The translations under genes were made by a program, and so were the position numbers. The notes beneath the pieces are model-generated. The model was not told the DNA's origin. It made no database searches and worked only from the letters and a program-made list of their open reading frames with translations. This document shows positions 11,485 through 25,230 of a DNA stretch of 64,000 nucleotides, piece by piece. Source of the DNA: Pilaira anomala (lineage: Eukaryota > Mucoromycota > Mucoromycetes > Mucorales > Mucoraceae); NCBI GenBank assembly GCA_025716855.1, contig JAIXMQ010000079.1, forward strand, positions 1 to 64,000, read 5' to 3'. How positions within the stretch are numbered: position 1 is the first letter of the stretch; every line of letters starts with the position of its first letter.

Positions 11485-13358
11485 TTATCTTCGATTATAA
11501 CCTCCATGATATTTAGGAGCTCTTTTAGAATAACCTCCACTATTATCATTTTGAGTTAAATCAATAATACCAGAAGAACTAGGTCTTGGAAGATCTGAAC
11601 CATTGTTGTTATTACTGCGAGGGAAATCACCATAATTTTGTTGTTCCTGTTGTTGTTGACGTTGTTTTTTAGTCAAGTTAACTGTGCCTGACCTTGTAGG
11701 TTGTGGCAGTGAATTATTATTGACTGCTTTCCAATTATTATTTCCTGATTTACCAGCATAATTATAATTACTCTTTTTCCTTTCATCAATAAAAATATAA
11801 TCTAATCCATTTCTGTTGTTTTCTTGAACTAAATCAGTTCGATGACGTTTACCACCTGCATTATTATCTTTATAAGATGTTGCTTTATAGTTCTTCTTCT
11901 TATTATAACGTTCATTATCATCGTATCTTGGCTTATTGTTATAATAATCTCTCTCTTGATATTCGTCATATCTTCTCTTCTTATATCCGCCTCCTCCTCC
12001 TCCTCCGCTTCCTCCGCCTCTTCTATCATCACTACGAGGACTACTCTCTCTACTTTGATCTGACCATCTTTGATGAGAACTACTAGATCCATATGATCCT
12101 GATCCAGAACTCTTCATTGTCTTTTTAGGATCAAATCGAGTCCCTTCATAAAGACTATAATAAGAAAATGCTGAAGGCATCGTACTAAGGTATTTTGGTA
12201 ACATGGAGCACTCATCACCATAGTGACCCCTTTCAGTACAATAATAACAATAAGGTACAGGCTTCTTACGAAGCGGTCCTTCATTCTCGTAAACATGTAA
12301 TAAACTAGGACAATTCTATTTTTTTGTGTTAGTTTGCGTAAAGTATATATACAAAAGATTTTTTTTTTTTTTTTTTTTTACCAAAGCATTGTGATATGGG
12401 GTTTGACAGATTTTACAAGGTCCTCGTTCACGAGGGTTTTGACAGTCCTAATAATGATAATCATGAATACACTTTTTTTTTTTTTTGAGTTAACATTATA
12501 TTTTACTTACAGATTGATTATGACCTCTCATCTTACATCTATCACAGTATCTCGTACCAACACATCTAGATTCAGCATGTCTTTTTGCACCACAATCTGC
12601 ACACTATCAATACATTTTAATAAGTGTTTAATTATATAAAATATATATATAAATCTTTACCCATTTACAATCTTTGCGTTCATGACCTGGTTGATTACAT
12701 CCAAAGCAAACTCGAATAGGTCTAGTTAATCTAATGGTATTCTGACGTTTTGAAATCTAAAATTGGTTTTATATATATATTAGTTACATATTTTTTTTTT
12801 TTTTTACTCAAATTTTCATATTTTACTTGATCATCAATTAAATCTTGTAACTTTGAGTTAAGTTCAGCTTCTTCCTCATCCGTTTCTTCTTCATCCATGT
12901 ATTTTTTCTCATCAAAATTGATATATCTTGTCACAGGTAACTCTTCTTCGTTTTGAGGTGTAGGAGGATCTTCAAGAACTCCAATATCTTCAGTATCAGA
13001 ATCATCGATTATTTGTAACTCTTTTGAGGCAGAAAATTTAGTTGGTTTCGTTTCCTCCTCCTCCTTCTTTTCAACAGGTGCAAAAATTATTTTAGGCTCT
13101 TCATGTTTTTCTGTCAAAGGTGTCTTCTTTTTAAATTGAACCATACTCATTATTTTATCTTCAAGGTCACTGTCCATGTCATCACTGTAAAATTATGCAA
13201 AGTTTACTTGGCTATCCCTTTTTTTTTTTATTTAACTTTTTACTGTTCTCTTTTTTTTTTTTTTTTTACCTTGAATGTCCTTCGTCTTCATCACCATGAA
13301 GGTCTCTATCACCATACTGTCTTAACAGTTCCAACTCGTCTTCATCGTCACTAAACAT
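11485..13358 (-). CDS. Air1/Air2-like zinc-knuckle protein (TRAMP complex RNA-binding subunit)
   Basis: Several exons on the - strand starting at the ATG at 13358 encode an acidic N-terminal region (DDEDELELLRQYGD; later EEETDEEEAEL), then five CCHC zinc knuckles in order: CFGCNQPGHERKDC, CADCGAKRHAESRC, CDRCKMRGHNQSDC, CKICQTPYHNALNC and CYYCTERGHYGDEC. A ~200-residue tail rich in Arg, Gly, Ser and Asn follows. Five consecutive knuckles followed by a disordered tail is the Air1/Air2 (ZCCHC7) plan. Known members bring RNA to the Trf4/5 poly(A) polymerase and Mtr4 helicase so that the nuclear exosome can degrade it. Introns at about 12380-12450, 12485-12510, 12607-12660 and 12757-12808 separate the knuckles. 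The gene converges on the channel gene with a 12-bp gap. Confidence 0.88.
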
Positions 13359-13541
13359 GGCTATATGCTCAAAACTTAAAAAGAAAGTTTTTTTTTTTTT
13401 TTTTTTTTTTTTTCTCTTTTTAAAACCCCAAAAAACCTGTCACGACTGTATTTGAATCGCGTATGAAAAGAGATAAAGAAAAAAAAATAACAACAATTCA
13501 CCTCTTTTTTTTTTCTTCTTCTTCTTTTCTAATACTTTCAC

Positions 13542-13853
13542 ATGAGTTATATACAAGATAGTTGGCTTGATAGCCTTGTTAAACATCCCATTTTTGAATT
13601 AAATCAACAAGAGAAAGCATGTAAAATTTATTTAAAAGAAGGACAAACACGTCAAAACCCTACAGTGGACTTTTTACTTCAACGCCATAATCGTGTCATG
13701 GCTATAAGAGAAAACGATCTCTTTGTAGCTGTTGGAGATCAAATTCGTGTACTCAACTTGACTGAAATGAAAGATACTTGGATGAATGCTTCTCGTGACG
13801 CTACTGAAAGATATGTTGAATTAACTGATAGTTGGATTCACTCTGTTCCTTAC

Positions 13854-13899
<46 letters not shown>

Positions 13900-16379
13900 T
13901 GTTGTTATTTAAAATTATTTTGCTTATTTTATCATTTTTTGTATTTGTTAGGTATTAGATACACCCGAAATTAACTTTCAAATCGTTTCTATTGAACCCA
14001 ATAGTAATGGTAGACTTTTATCTGTAGTAGGTTATACTCGTTTAGTCATTATCTGTTTACCAAGACAAGGCTTTTCGGACGTTTCTCTTTCTAGAAAGAA
14101 AGTCGATTGTCGTACTTTATCTATTGGTGTTAAATACTATGATACTTCTAAAACTGAAATCCTTAAAGTTCAATGGCATCCATTAAGTGAAACACGTACA
14201 CATATTGTTGTTCTTGGTAATGACAATATTTTACGGTAAATTTTTAATGATAATGATTAAAAAAAAAAAAAAAAAGTAGGATCAAGAATTTACTAATATA
14301 TACATTTATTTAGTATGTTTGATATTAGTAAAGATATTGAAGAAGCAGAACAATCATTTGATTTATCTCCTATTGAACAACCCAAGAAAAAGACACATCA
14401 AGGCGGATTTTCTTTAGATGATGATGATGATAGTGGAGAAGAAGATGCGGTCACGTTCTCATTAGGTGGCACCAGTCAAGACGAGAGTGGATGGGAACCA
14501 TTTACAGTATTTTATGCACTTCGCAATGGACACATGTATTCACTTTGTCCTGTCATTCCTTACAAGAGTATTGTACGTCGTAATCATCTGGAATCACTCT
14601 CTTGTCTTTCTAGAGTTAAATCAGAACAAGCCAAAAAATCAAACAAGCCTTTATCTCATCTCTTTAGACTTCACAATGATTGGATTCATTATTTATTTGA
14701 ATCTGCTAAAATTGGTCAAAATAATTTAGATCATGATGCTTTAACTGTTACCAGTTCAGACAATCATATTCCTTATCCTGTTCATAGACAAGGTCCTTTC
14801 TTGATCAATCATACGAGTCCTTTTGCTAATGGTGTTGAAGTCACGGATATTTTATATATTCATGTGGATATCATCAATGTTCTTTCTTTAGCTTTGAATA
14901 ATGGAACTGTACAAAATTATATTATTGGAAGTGAAATTGATCCTCAATGGCAATTACCTGTCAAAGATATTAAATTTATGTGGGAAAAAGAGGTAAGTGC
15001 ACTTTTATATGTATATCCGTATATGAATTGAAAGAAATTTTTATTTGTAAAGGTCGCTTTTCTGTTGTCAGATTCGGATTTTCTTCCTAGAGCTTCTTTA
15101 TATGAAACAATACAGTTGAATCCAGGTCATTTACCACCTTTCCAAAGAGTGACATTATTGAACGATCCATTATATAACGATACATATTATGCATATCATG
15201 CTGGTGGAGTTCACGCAGTTTCAACAAATAAATGGATTCAAAAGCTTGTTCAACTTGGTAAGCAAGTAGAAGGAGGAAAGACATCAAATGAAGTAGGAAG
15301 AGGAATTTCAGATTGGTTAAATCAAAAGACAACATCTGAAGTTCGATTACTTGTTAATACATCACCTTTTCAAAATGGATTTGTACCTATTGTAGGTCTT
15401 GTCTTAATTACAGATATTTACTTGTCTTATTCTTTAATCACTTTAACATCGGATTATCGATTGGTAACAAGAGATTTAAGTATGCGTCGTGAAATTACTG
15501 CTTCTAGTGAAGTACAAAAGGCTATCAAGGAACAACTTAAATCTGTAGCTGATACAAATGAAAATGTATATCAACCTCTTTTATCTTTACCTGCATTTCA
15601 AGTACCAAAACAATTGGATACTTTACCTAAACAAGCTAAAATTGTTGTTCCAACCAATATGGGTGGATCTAAGGAAATCGTTATTACGGATGAATCTCTT
15701 TCATTCTTCTTAAAGACATCTGAAACCTTTAAACAAGAAACACATGAATTGAATAAGGCAGCTATCGTGATTGATAAACGTTTAACAATGCAACAAAAAG
15801 AATTTGAAAGACAAGTGAGTACTTTAAGAGATTTATATGATCGTTTAGAAAAAATCAAATCAGTTGGTACAGAGGATGAACAAGAAAAGAAGGTGAAAGC
15901 ACTTCATCAAACGCATGCTAAATTACGCTTAAGAATTGATGAACAATTACATAAATTAATGAAGAGTTATCAACCTGATTTATCAAATGAAGAAAAGGAA
16001 TGGATTGCTAAATTAGAAGAACTTTCAAAACATGTTGGTGGTGATTCTGGTTACGTTTCTCGTATCGAACAGGTAAAATATATATATATATATATATATA
16101 TATACGTGAATATAAGGTTATTAATATACATAATTAGTTGAAAACTCAATATGAACAACTTTCAAGCAAGAAAGATAAAGTTCTCAAAGCAAAGGGTTCT
16201 AATATTAACCCTACTCAACTTCAAAATGTGTTGCGTACTTTGAATGAACAGTAAGTTTTCTTATTATGTATTTCTATAAATGAAAAATAACTAATATGTA
16301 TGTAAACAGAAAATCTTCTCTTTCAGACTTGGAGAAACGATTTGAAAACCTTCGTACCAAGTTACCTTCCGTCGCTTAA
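13542..16379 (+). CDS. Nucleoporin Nup88/Nup82 family
   Basis: Seven exons (13542-13856, 13952-14235, 14314-14992, 15053-16072, 16138-16250, 16310-16379 and intervening phase-checked joins) give about 826 residues. The N-terminal two thirds look like a beta-propeller (HNRVMAIRENDLFVAVGDQIRVL; VQWHPLSETRTHIVVLGNDNILRMFD), with an acidic insertion (LDDDDDSGEED). The last ~250 residues are strongly heptad-patterned (QQKEFERQVSTLRDLYDRLEK, then LEKRFENLRTKLP at the end). This is the plan of Nup88/Nup82, a cytoplasmic-face nuclear pore component that anchors Nup214/Nup159 and Nup98 in mRNA export. The first intron consists largely of ~38 A immediately after the GTA of its donor. The gene converges on the Arb1-like gene about 70 bp away. 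Confidence 0.85.
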
Positions 16380-16447
16380 GGAAATAATATATTTTCATCT
16401 TTTTTACTGCAAGTATAATAAATAAATAAAAATTTATTTTATTTTTT

Positions 16448-17891
16448 TTAAAAATCCAAGTCTTCTTCTTGCATACAATCATCTTCCATGTAAAAGCTAG
16501 GCATGATACGACTAGCACTTTCAAGGTACCAATCATTATTACTTAATTTGCAGAATGTAGCTCTTGTTACCATACCAACCATTAAGAAATCAACGATTTT
16601 CTTTTCTAAAAATATTTGGAACTTTTCTTCAGGTAAATCTACATTTTCAAAAGTCACTTTCACAAGATCATCTTGTCCAAGAGATTCAGAATAAGGATCA
16701 ATTTCAGCTACTTTAGCAAATACCCATTCTTTTGTTTCCACCAAATGAACATTTTCAGGATCTTTAATATGAGCTTGAACGATTTTCTTTGTATCTTCCG
16801 CATTTGTACCAATTGTTTCAACCACAAATGAAATGAATTGCTTTTGAATTTTCATGGTAGCTTCTGTCATCCAAGAGGTATCCATCTCAGCTTGTACATC
16901 ACCAAAGTAAGAAGCACATGCTTTATTATAACTACCAGGTAAATAACCACTGACACGCTTACATTTAGGTAATTGAATCTTTGCTTCAGCAACAATAGCA
17001 CGGGCCTTGGCAATATCTTCTTCATATTCAGGTGCAACTTTTCGGATTTGAAGATATCTTAAGAATGCATCAATTAAAATAGGAGCATCAATAAAATCTT
17101 GTAAAGAGATAAATCGACTTTCACGAATAAATGTATTACTGAAATACACTTGAGCTACTTCTGCAAAGTTTACTTCAACCCCTTCTTCTAATTCATCGGG
17201 TACGGAATCAATTGCAAGCTTTGCAGCTTCGAAATCAAATACAGCTTCTGGGTCATCTGGTGCATCTGCACTTGTAGCTCTACCTAAAAACATATTGGGT
17301 CCTGTATTGATACCACCAAATTTAAGATAGTTGTCAAAGATGGCTCTTTTTTCGTCTGTAAATTTATGGTTTTTACGATACTTCCAAATAGCATATTCAA
17401 CACGTTGAGAGAGAGGACGTTCACTTTTTTTTTTTTAGAAAGAATGTTATAACATTTAAAAAAAAAATTTTATCAATCCATGTCATAATAAACTTACGGA
17501 TCAAAAGGATTGTCAATCACATCTTCAGCATGTTTTTCTACATAATCATCAGGAAGTTCAGAACCTGCTTCAGGTAAGTTGGCAGTCTTTGCCTTCTTCT
17601 TCTTCTTCTTTTTCTTTTTGTTTTCATCTTCTTTATCCGTTTTTTCTCTTTGCTTTAAACTAATCGGTGTGGATAATTCAGCTGGTAAAGTAGGGATCTC
17701 TTCTTCAAGTTGTTCACCATCGTTTCCTTCGTGTTGAATAATCTCATCGTCGTCAGCAGCAATATCACTTCGATTGAGGTAATCCTCACTATTAAAAAGA
17801 AAGTATAAATACGTGTTTTTTTTTTGTTTTTGTTTTTTTATTTATACTATACTTGCATGATTTGTTCTCTCTGTTCTTTAGTATCTCCCAT
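16448..17891 (-). CDS. Arb1-like subunit of the Argonaute siRNA chaperone complex
   Basis: The start at 17891 gives MGDTKEQREQIMQ, then an acidic/lysine-rich region (a run of about a dozen Lys near 17600), then the conserved core: PLSQRVEYAIWKYRKNHKFT, IFDNYLKFGGINTGPNMFLG, a region ending in GSYNKACASYFGDVQAEMDT, and an acidic C-terminus. The FDNYLxFGG-x-TGPxMF block is what I associate with the Arb1 family. In fission yeast Arb1 works with Arb2 and Ago1 in siRNA passenger-strand handling and heterochromatin. Introns lie near 17437-17498 and 17790-17852; the acceptor at the latter is uncertain by a few bases. RNAi is known in Mucorales, so the role is plausible, but the assignment rests on motif memory. 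It converges on the nucleoporin gene. Confidence 0.72.
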
Positions 17892-17935
17892 TGTTAAAGA
17901 AAAAAGAAGTTGTCAAAAAAAAAAAAAAGAATATG

Positions 17936-17971
<36 letters not shown>

Positions 17972-18073
17972 TTATGCGGAGAAAGAATATACTTTCTATT
18001 AAAAATAACGCGCACAGAAGGGGTGGTAATATGAACCCTATCTATCTTTTCTCTCTCTTCTTCGTTTTATAAA

Positions 18074-19091
18074 ATGAGTTTCGAGTTGGATACTTTAAGT
18101 TATACTTTATTAACCACTATTGTGGGAGCAGCAGCTTTATTATCAGTTAGAAACTCGAAAACTCCTGACATTCATCCACTCTTATTAAACACACAATCCG
18201 ATGTCTCTCGTCTTCGTCATCCAGAAGAAAGTGCTGTCTATCGTTCTCGTATGTTTCCCATGGGTTCTTCCCTTTGTCTTACTTTTGACCGTTCTCTTCG
18301 TACCATGGCTGACTTTTATAAGTTTGGTGGTCTTGAAAAGAACCGTGGAAATGAATTCTTAAGCCAAGGCACAACTGGATACGTAAGTTTTTTATTATTA
18401 TTCCCACAAATATTCCTTTCCTCATGATTTAATATATATATATAGGCTAGTTATGGTACTTATGTAACAGACGCATAAAAAAAAAAAAAAAAAAGGAAAG
18501 TTTTTTACTTACAGGAAATTTTTTTCAATATAGATTCTATCAGTAAGAGACTTTTACCTGTTTATCAAGGTCTTCGTGCTGTTGCTGGTTTAGTACCTCA
18601 ATCAGGAAATGAAAATTCATTTGTTGGTATTTATTCTATCAACTCAATTTGTAAGTTTATTTAAAATTCATTTAACCTGAGTTAACTAAATCATATCGTT
18701 TTATTAGATACTGTATTGACTGAAATTGGTAAAACACACACACACATATATATTCTCTAATATAAAGATTTAACTTCTTTTTTTTTTCTTAAAAAAAAAA
18801 AAAGCTTGTCATTGTAATGGACTTGTAACAGTACCTATTTCAAATTCTTCTTCTTCAACTCATGCATCACATATCATCCAAAAGACGAACCTTAAAGTAT
18901 TAATCACTAAATCAGAAACTGTGAGTCGTGTTTTATCTCTTGCCAAGGGTACAACATTAAAGCATGTAGTTGTTATTGGTCAAATTACGTCCGAACATGT
19001 AAAACAAGCGGATATTGCTGGTATTGAATTAATTACTTTTGAAGATCTTGAAGCTAGAGGAAAGAAGGAGGATTTTGAACCTGTTCAAATA

Positions 19092-19125
<34 letters not shown>

Positions 19126-19554
19126 ATATAAAATAAAGGATGGGGAACTTTTTTTAGTGTATTAATTATCTTGTTTTAGTTCCTAATGATATGGCCAGTA
19201 TCTTTTTCAGTTCATCTATTGAAAAGGTTAATATATATATATATATATAAAAAAAGAAAAAAAAAAAAGGGATTTATATTAACATGTATGATAGGAATCC
19301 AAGAATGGTGTTGTATTAACTCAAAAGGTAAAACATATAAAAATTAAACTCTGCATAATACTAAATTTTTTGATGAATTATTTAGAATTTATTATCAAGT
19401 ATTTGTAAGTATTTTTTTTTTTTTTTTAAAAAAAAAGAAAATGTAGTTTAATTCAAATATAGCTTCTTATCTTATGGTTATTCCACCTCAACAAAAAATC
19501 ACCAGCAAGGATCGTTTAATGTTGAATTTACCTATTGGTAAAATATACGCACAC

Positions 19555-19585
<31 letters not shown>

Positions 19586-20413
19586 ATATATAAATACTGA
19601 CATACATATCTGTAGACAACGTATTTGGTCATACTTTGATTGCCGTAGTTAGTTTATTAGGAGGCTCAATTGCATTTGCAGAAGAAGTAAATGATAGTGA
19701 AAACATTGATATTACCGGCTCTTTATCTACCATTGCTAAAGAAAAACCTACGATTTTTGCAAGTGGATCTGGATTCTTGAACCAAGTAAAGCAATTGATT
19801 GATTCAAGATACGGTCAATCTTTCTTATTCAAGCGAGGATATAAGATCAAGAAAGAGTACCTTTCTGAAAGTAGATTGGTGAATGATTGTAAATATGACA
19901 TGTTGGTATTTAGAGATATTCGTCAATCCTTGTTTGGTGGTAATTTGAGATTGATTACTATTGATAACGGTATAAAAAAAAAAAAAAGTTTATACATCTA
20001 TATATATGATATTAACTGTAACTTATTTAGATGATATGGCTGATCCTACACTCGCCACTTTCTTAAGAATTGTACTTAGTACTCAAGTCATTCAAAACTT
20101 TAACTTAACCGAAACAACTGCAACTGTAACTGCATCCATGTTTTATGATTATAATTCTATTCCTGACGCTAAAGGTGCCCCATTACCTTGTAACGAGATC
20201 AAGTTAATTGATGTCCCTGAGCGTTCTTTAACTTGTGAAGATAAACCTAATCCACGTGGTGAAATCTGGGTTCGTGGTTTCAATGTATTCAAAGGATATT
20301 ATAAGAATAAATCTGCTACTGCTGAAGTACTTGATTCTGATGGTTGGTTTATGACTGGTTACCTTGGTGAAATCTTACCTAGCGGTACCTTGAGAGTGAT
20401 TGGTAGAAAGTAA
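18074..20413 (+). CDS. Acyl-CoA synthetase-like protein lacking the C-terminal domain and key motifs
   Basis: Eleven exons (18074-18382, 18446-18463, 18515-18650, 18708-18728, 18805-19092, 19180-19226, 19295-19327, 19386-19404, 19463-19537, 19616-19969, 20031-20413) join in phase to 560 residues. An N-terminal hydrophobic helix is followed by a long-chain ACSL-like fold: VGIYSINSIYTVLTEIACHCNGLVTVPI, KNGVVLTQKNLLSS, DNVFGHTLIAVVSLLGGS, and near the end GWFMTGYLGEILPSGTLRVIGRK. The ATP-binding P-loop (usually SGTTGxPKG) is replaced by FFSSSIEKESKNG, the hinge Asp of TGD is Tyr, and the protein stops right after the hinge RK, so the whole lid domain with the catalytic Lys is absent. It is probably a pseudoenzyme or scaffold. 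It converges with the mannosidase gene across a poly-T spacer. Confidence 0.8.
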
Positions 20414-20454
20414 AAACTTGTATTATCTTTGTAAAATAATAATAATAATAAAAA

Positions 20455-20458
<4 letters not shown>

Positions 20459-20503
<45 letters not shown>
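20459..20503. repeat. Poly-T tract between convergent genes
   Basis: About 43 T fill most of the 96-bp gap between the synthetase-like stop (20413) and the mannosidase stop (20510). Confidence 0.9.
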
Positions 20504-20507
<4 letters not shown>

Positions 20508-20509
20508 AT

Positions 20510-22825
<2,316 letters not shown>

Positions 22826-23632
22826 AAAATAGAGTTAAAGAAGGGATAATAGGAACAAACATGTGCTTGCATTATTTTTAAATAAAAAAGTCATTAACCT
22901 TTAGTACCCACGTCATTATTTTTCAGGAACCTTGATTTCGTTTCTGATCCGAAAAAAAAAAAAAAAAAAAAAAAAAAACCCTTTCTTCTTCATCTTTTTT
23001 TGCTTCTTAACATAATTGTCCCTTTTTTGACTATTTTTTTTTTTTTTTTCTACACACTACTTTACTTTTTATATAACTACAAATTTTTGTCAGAACAGAC
23101 AAAAGACATCACTTTCCTTATCGAGATGTATTGTATGATTACTTTTTATATATAACAATGGTTAGACTTCTATCAATTTTCTAGTGAATACCTATAGAAA
23201 ATTTTTTAGTTTAATCAGGCTTCATGTTTACTCTTGCCCCATCTTCAGTTCTTGTTTCAGGAAAATTTGGTCTACCAATAAAAAAAAAAAAAAAAAAAAA
23301 AAACTCCAAAACGTAATCATTTCAAGGCCTTTCATTAATATGAGAAGCGCATTCATATAGTATAGTATTATATTGCTCACTTGCCTTTTTTTTAATTGAT
23401 ATCAACGTCGTAATGAATTCATATAAAAGGTAAGAGTTTGAAGGCCTCACATGAAAGTTCTATTTTGTTCTTTTCCCTTGTTCTAAAAAAAAAAAAAAAA
23501 GTTGCCGAAATTTCCAAAAAGTCGTTTCTTTCGGTGTATTTTCGTAGTATTCACCGACACTTTATCCAACTTAAAAAAAAATCTTTTTTTAATCGAAATC
23601 ATCTTTTCTTACCAATCATTTTTTTTTTCAAT
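22826..23632. other. Intergenic region between divergent mannosidase and secreted peptide genes
   Basis: About 0.8 kb, AT-rich, with poly-A runs near 22953 and 23281 and poly-T near 23034. A TATAAAAG box at 23422-23429 lies upstream of the small secreted peptide. No further coding sequence was recognised. Confidence 0.5.
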
Positions 23633-23830
23633 ATGCAATTTTTACTGTTACTATTATTGATGATTACAGTGGCATATGCTGCCCCATTCAACAGAGCTAT
23701 CATACCCCATCGAATCTCTGCAAATCCGGAAAAGCTCATTTTACCTGATAAACAAGAAACTACTCTAAACATTGAAGTCAAGGAACAATTTATCCGTATA
23801 GAAGAAAACCCATTTGTTAAAGCTGCATGA
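23633..23830 (+). CDS. Small secreted peptide, 65 residues
   Basis: A single-exon frame begins with a classical signal peptide: MQFLLLLLLMITVAYAA, with predicted cleavage after AYA or AYAA. The mature part is about 48 residues, mixed charged and hydrophobic, without cysteines, and carries PHRIS, PEKLILPDK and a Glu-rich helix (IEVKEQFIRIEENP). I do not recognise a family. The ATG at 23633 was chosen over an upstream in-frame ATG at 23438 because the intervening sequence is homopolymer-rich and the signal peptide starts here. A TATA-like box lies about 205 bases upstream. It could be a pro-peptide, an effector-like peptide or a small wall component; the sequence does not decide. Confidence 0.6.
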   Translation: MQFLLLLLLMITVAYAAPFNRAIIPHRISANPEKLILPDKQETTLNIEVKEQFIRIEENPFVKAA

Positions 23831-24054
23831 TTCTGCCTTTTTTTATTACAATCTTTAAAGTATTTTAAAAGAGCAGGCCTCATTTTTAAAAAGTATTGAT
23901 AAAAATAAACCCATTTCATTTTTTTTTTAAAACAAACAAACAGTAATTGATATAATTTATTTTCTTATTGTGAAAAAAACGAGAAGGGGAAGGGGGGGGG
24001 GAATACTGTATTTTCTAAAGATGAGGGGGTTTTTTTTTTCTGTATAAATATAAT

Positions 24055-25230
24055 TTAGTTTCTCTTACAACCTGAGCGAGTAGTTAATTCTACAGGACAG
24101 GTAACTTCCTTGAAAGTCATGGTTGGGTTATCAGCGTTCTTGAACCAGTTGAATCTCCACTTACAACCAGGTTGGAGTTGAGAAGGAAGTGCATCACATT
24201 CAGAAATACTAGAGATACCACCATATCTGTTACCCCAACCACCAACAGGAGAGCCCCATTGAGAAGAACAACCGTCAAAGATACCAACGCCACCACCAGG
24301 AATTTGAAGATCGAAATGGTTATGACCTAAATCACCACCAGTGTTGGTGACTTGAACAACCAACTTTTTACCAGAAACGGGTCCAGATGTAAAGGAAAGT
24401 TCGTAACAACCACAACACCATCCAGCTTCATTTGATCCAGAAATATGAGCTGCGGCAAAACCATAAGCAAGGTTATCATTGACAGCCCAAGGTTGGTTGT
24501 TGTTACACATGTATCCACTACCGCCGTTACATCCACTTTGTGTGTTATCATCCATGATTGAAATACCGTTCTTTGCACAAGTATCTACAGGTCCTGAAAC
24601 AGAGGCCTTACCGGGCCAGCTACAAGAGGACTTACAACAATCCCAGTAACGGGTGGTAGATCCGTTACCACTCTTTCCTCCAGGGATAGAAGCGTAGTTA
24701 CCGGAAGCTTCAGAAGTAGGTGCTGGCTTGGCAACTGTAGTAGTAGTAGTAGTAGTAGTAGCAACAGGCTTTTGAGTGGTAGTAGTAGCCTTTTGAGTAG
24801 TAGTAGTAGTGCTCTTTTTAGTGGTAGTGGTAGTCTTTTTAGTGGTGGTGGTAGTCTTTTTAGTGGTGGTGACAGGCTTAGCAGGTTGGTTGGTAACTTG
24901 TTCTGTTAAGAAAGATGTTATTAGCTTAAATGATTAAAAAAGCGATTCCAAGTATACTCTTAACTTACCATTAGGAAGACATTGGGAGTAGTATTCGTTG
25001 TTAGCTTGAGCAACACAGGTGGAACCAGTTTCACAACAAGTAGGTCCTTCCCAGAATTTACCTATATAAAAAAAAAGAGAGAGAGAAAAGGGCTTAATAT
25101 AATTTGCCTTTGTTTTAAATGTAAATTACGTACCACCACATTGGCCATATTTAGGGCTACAAGCAGCATCAACAGCTGTTCCAAGAGAAATAGCTAAAGC
25201 GATAGAGGCAATAGTGAAAGAAGTCTTCAT
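24055..25230 (-). CDS. Secreted GH45 endoglucanase with N-terminal CBM1
   Basis: The start at 25230 encodes a signal peptide ([20 protein letters not shown]), then a fungal cellulose-binding module CBM1 ([19 protein letters not shown] to NEYYSQCLP) with its aromatic W/Y residues and cysteines, split by an intron near 25061-25131. After a second intron (about 24905-24969) comes a Thr/Lys-rich linker of TTTTTKK repeats, then the GH45 catalytic domain: [15 protein letters not shown] with the catalytic Asp, [35 protein letters not shown] with the second Asp, GGWGNRYGG, and a Cys-rich end. It hydrolyses internal beta-1,4 bonds of cellulose. CBM1 at the N-terminus of GH45 is the arrangement known for Rhizopus and Mucor enzymes. 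All expected catalytic and Cys motifs are present. Confidence 0.95.

Noticed and set aside
11842..12063. + strand frames opposite the zinc-knuckle gene tail
   Set aside because: Antisense shadows of the Arg/Gly/Ser-rich coding region.
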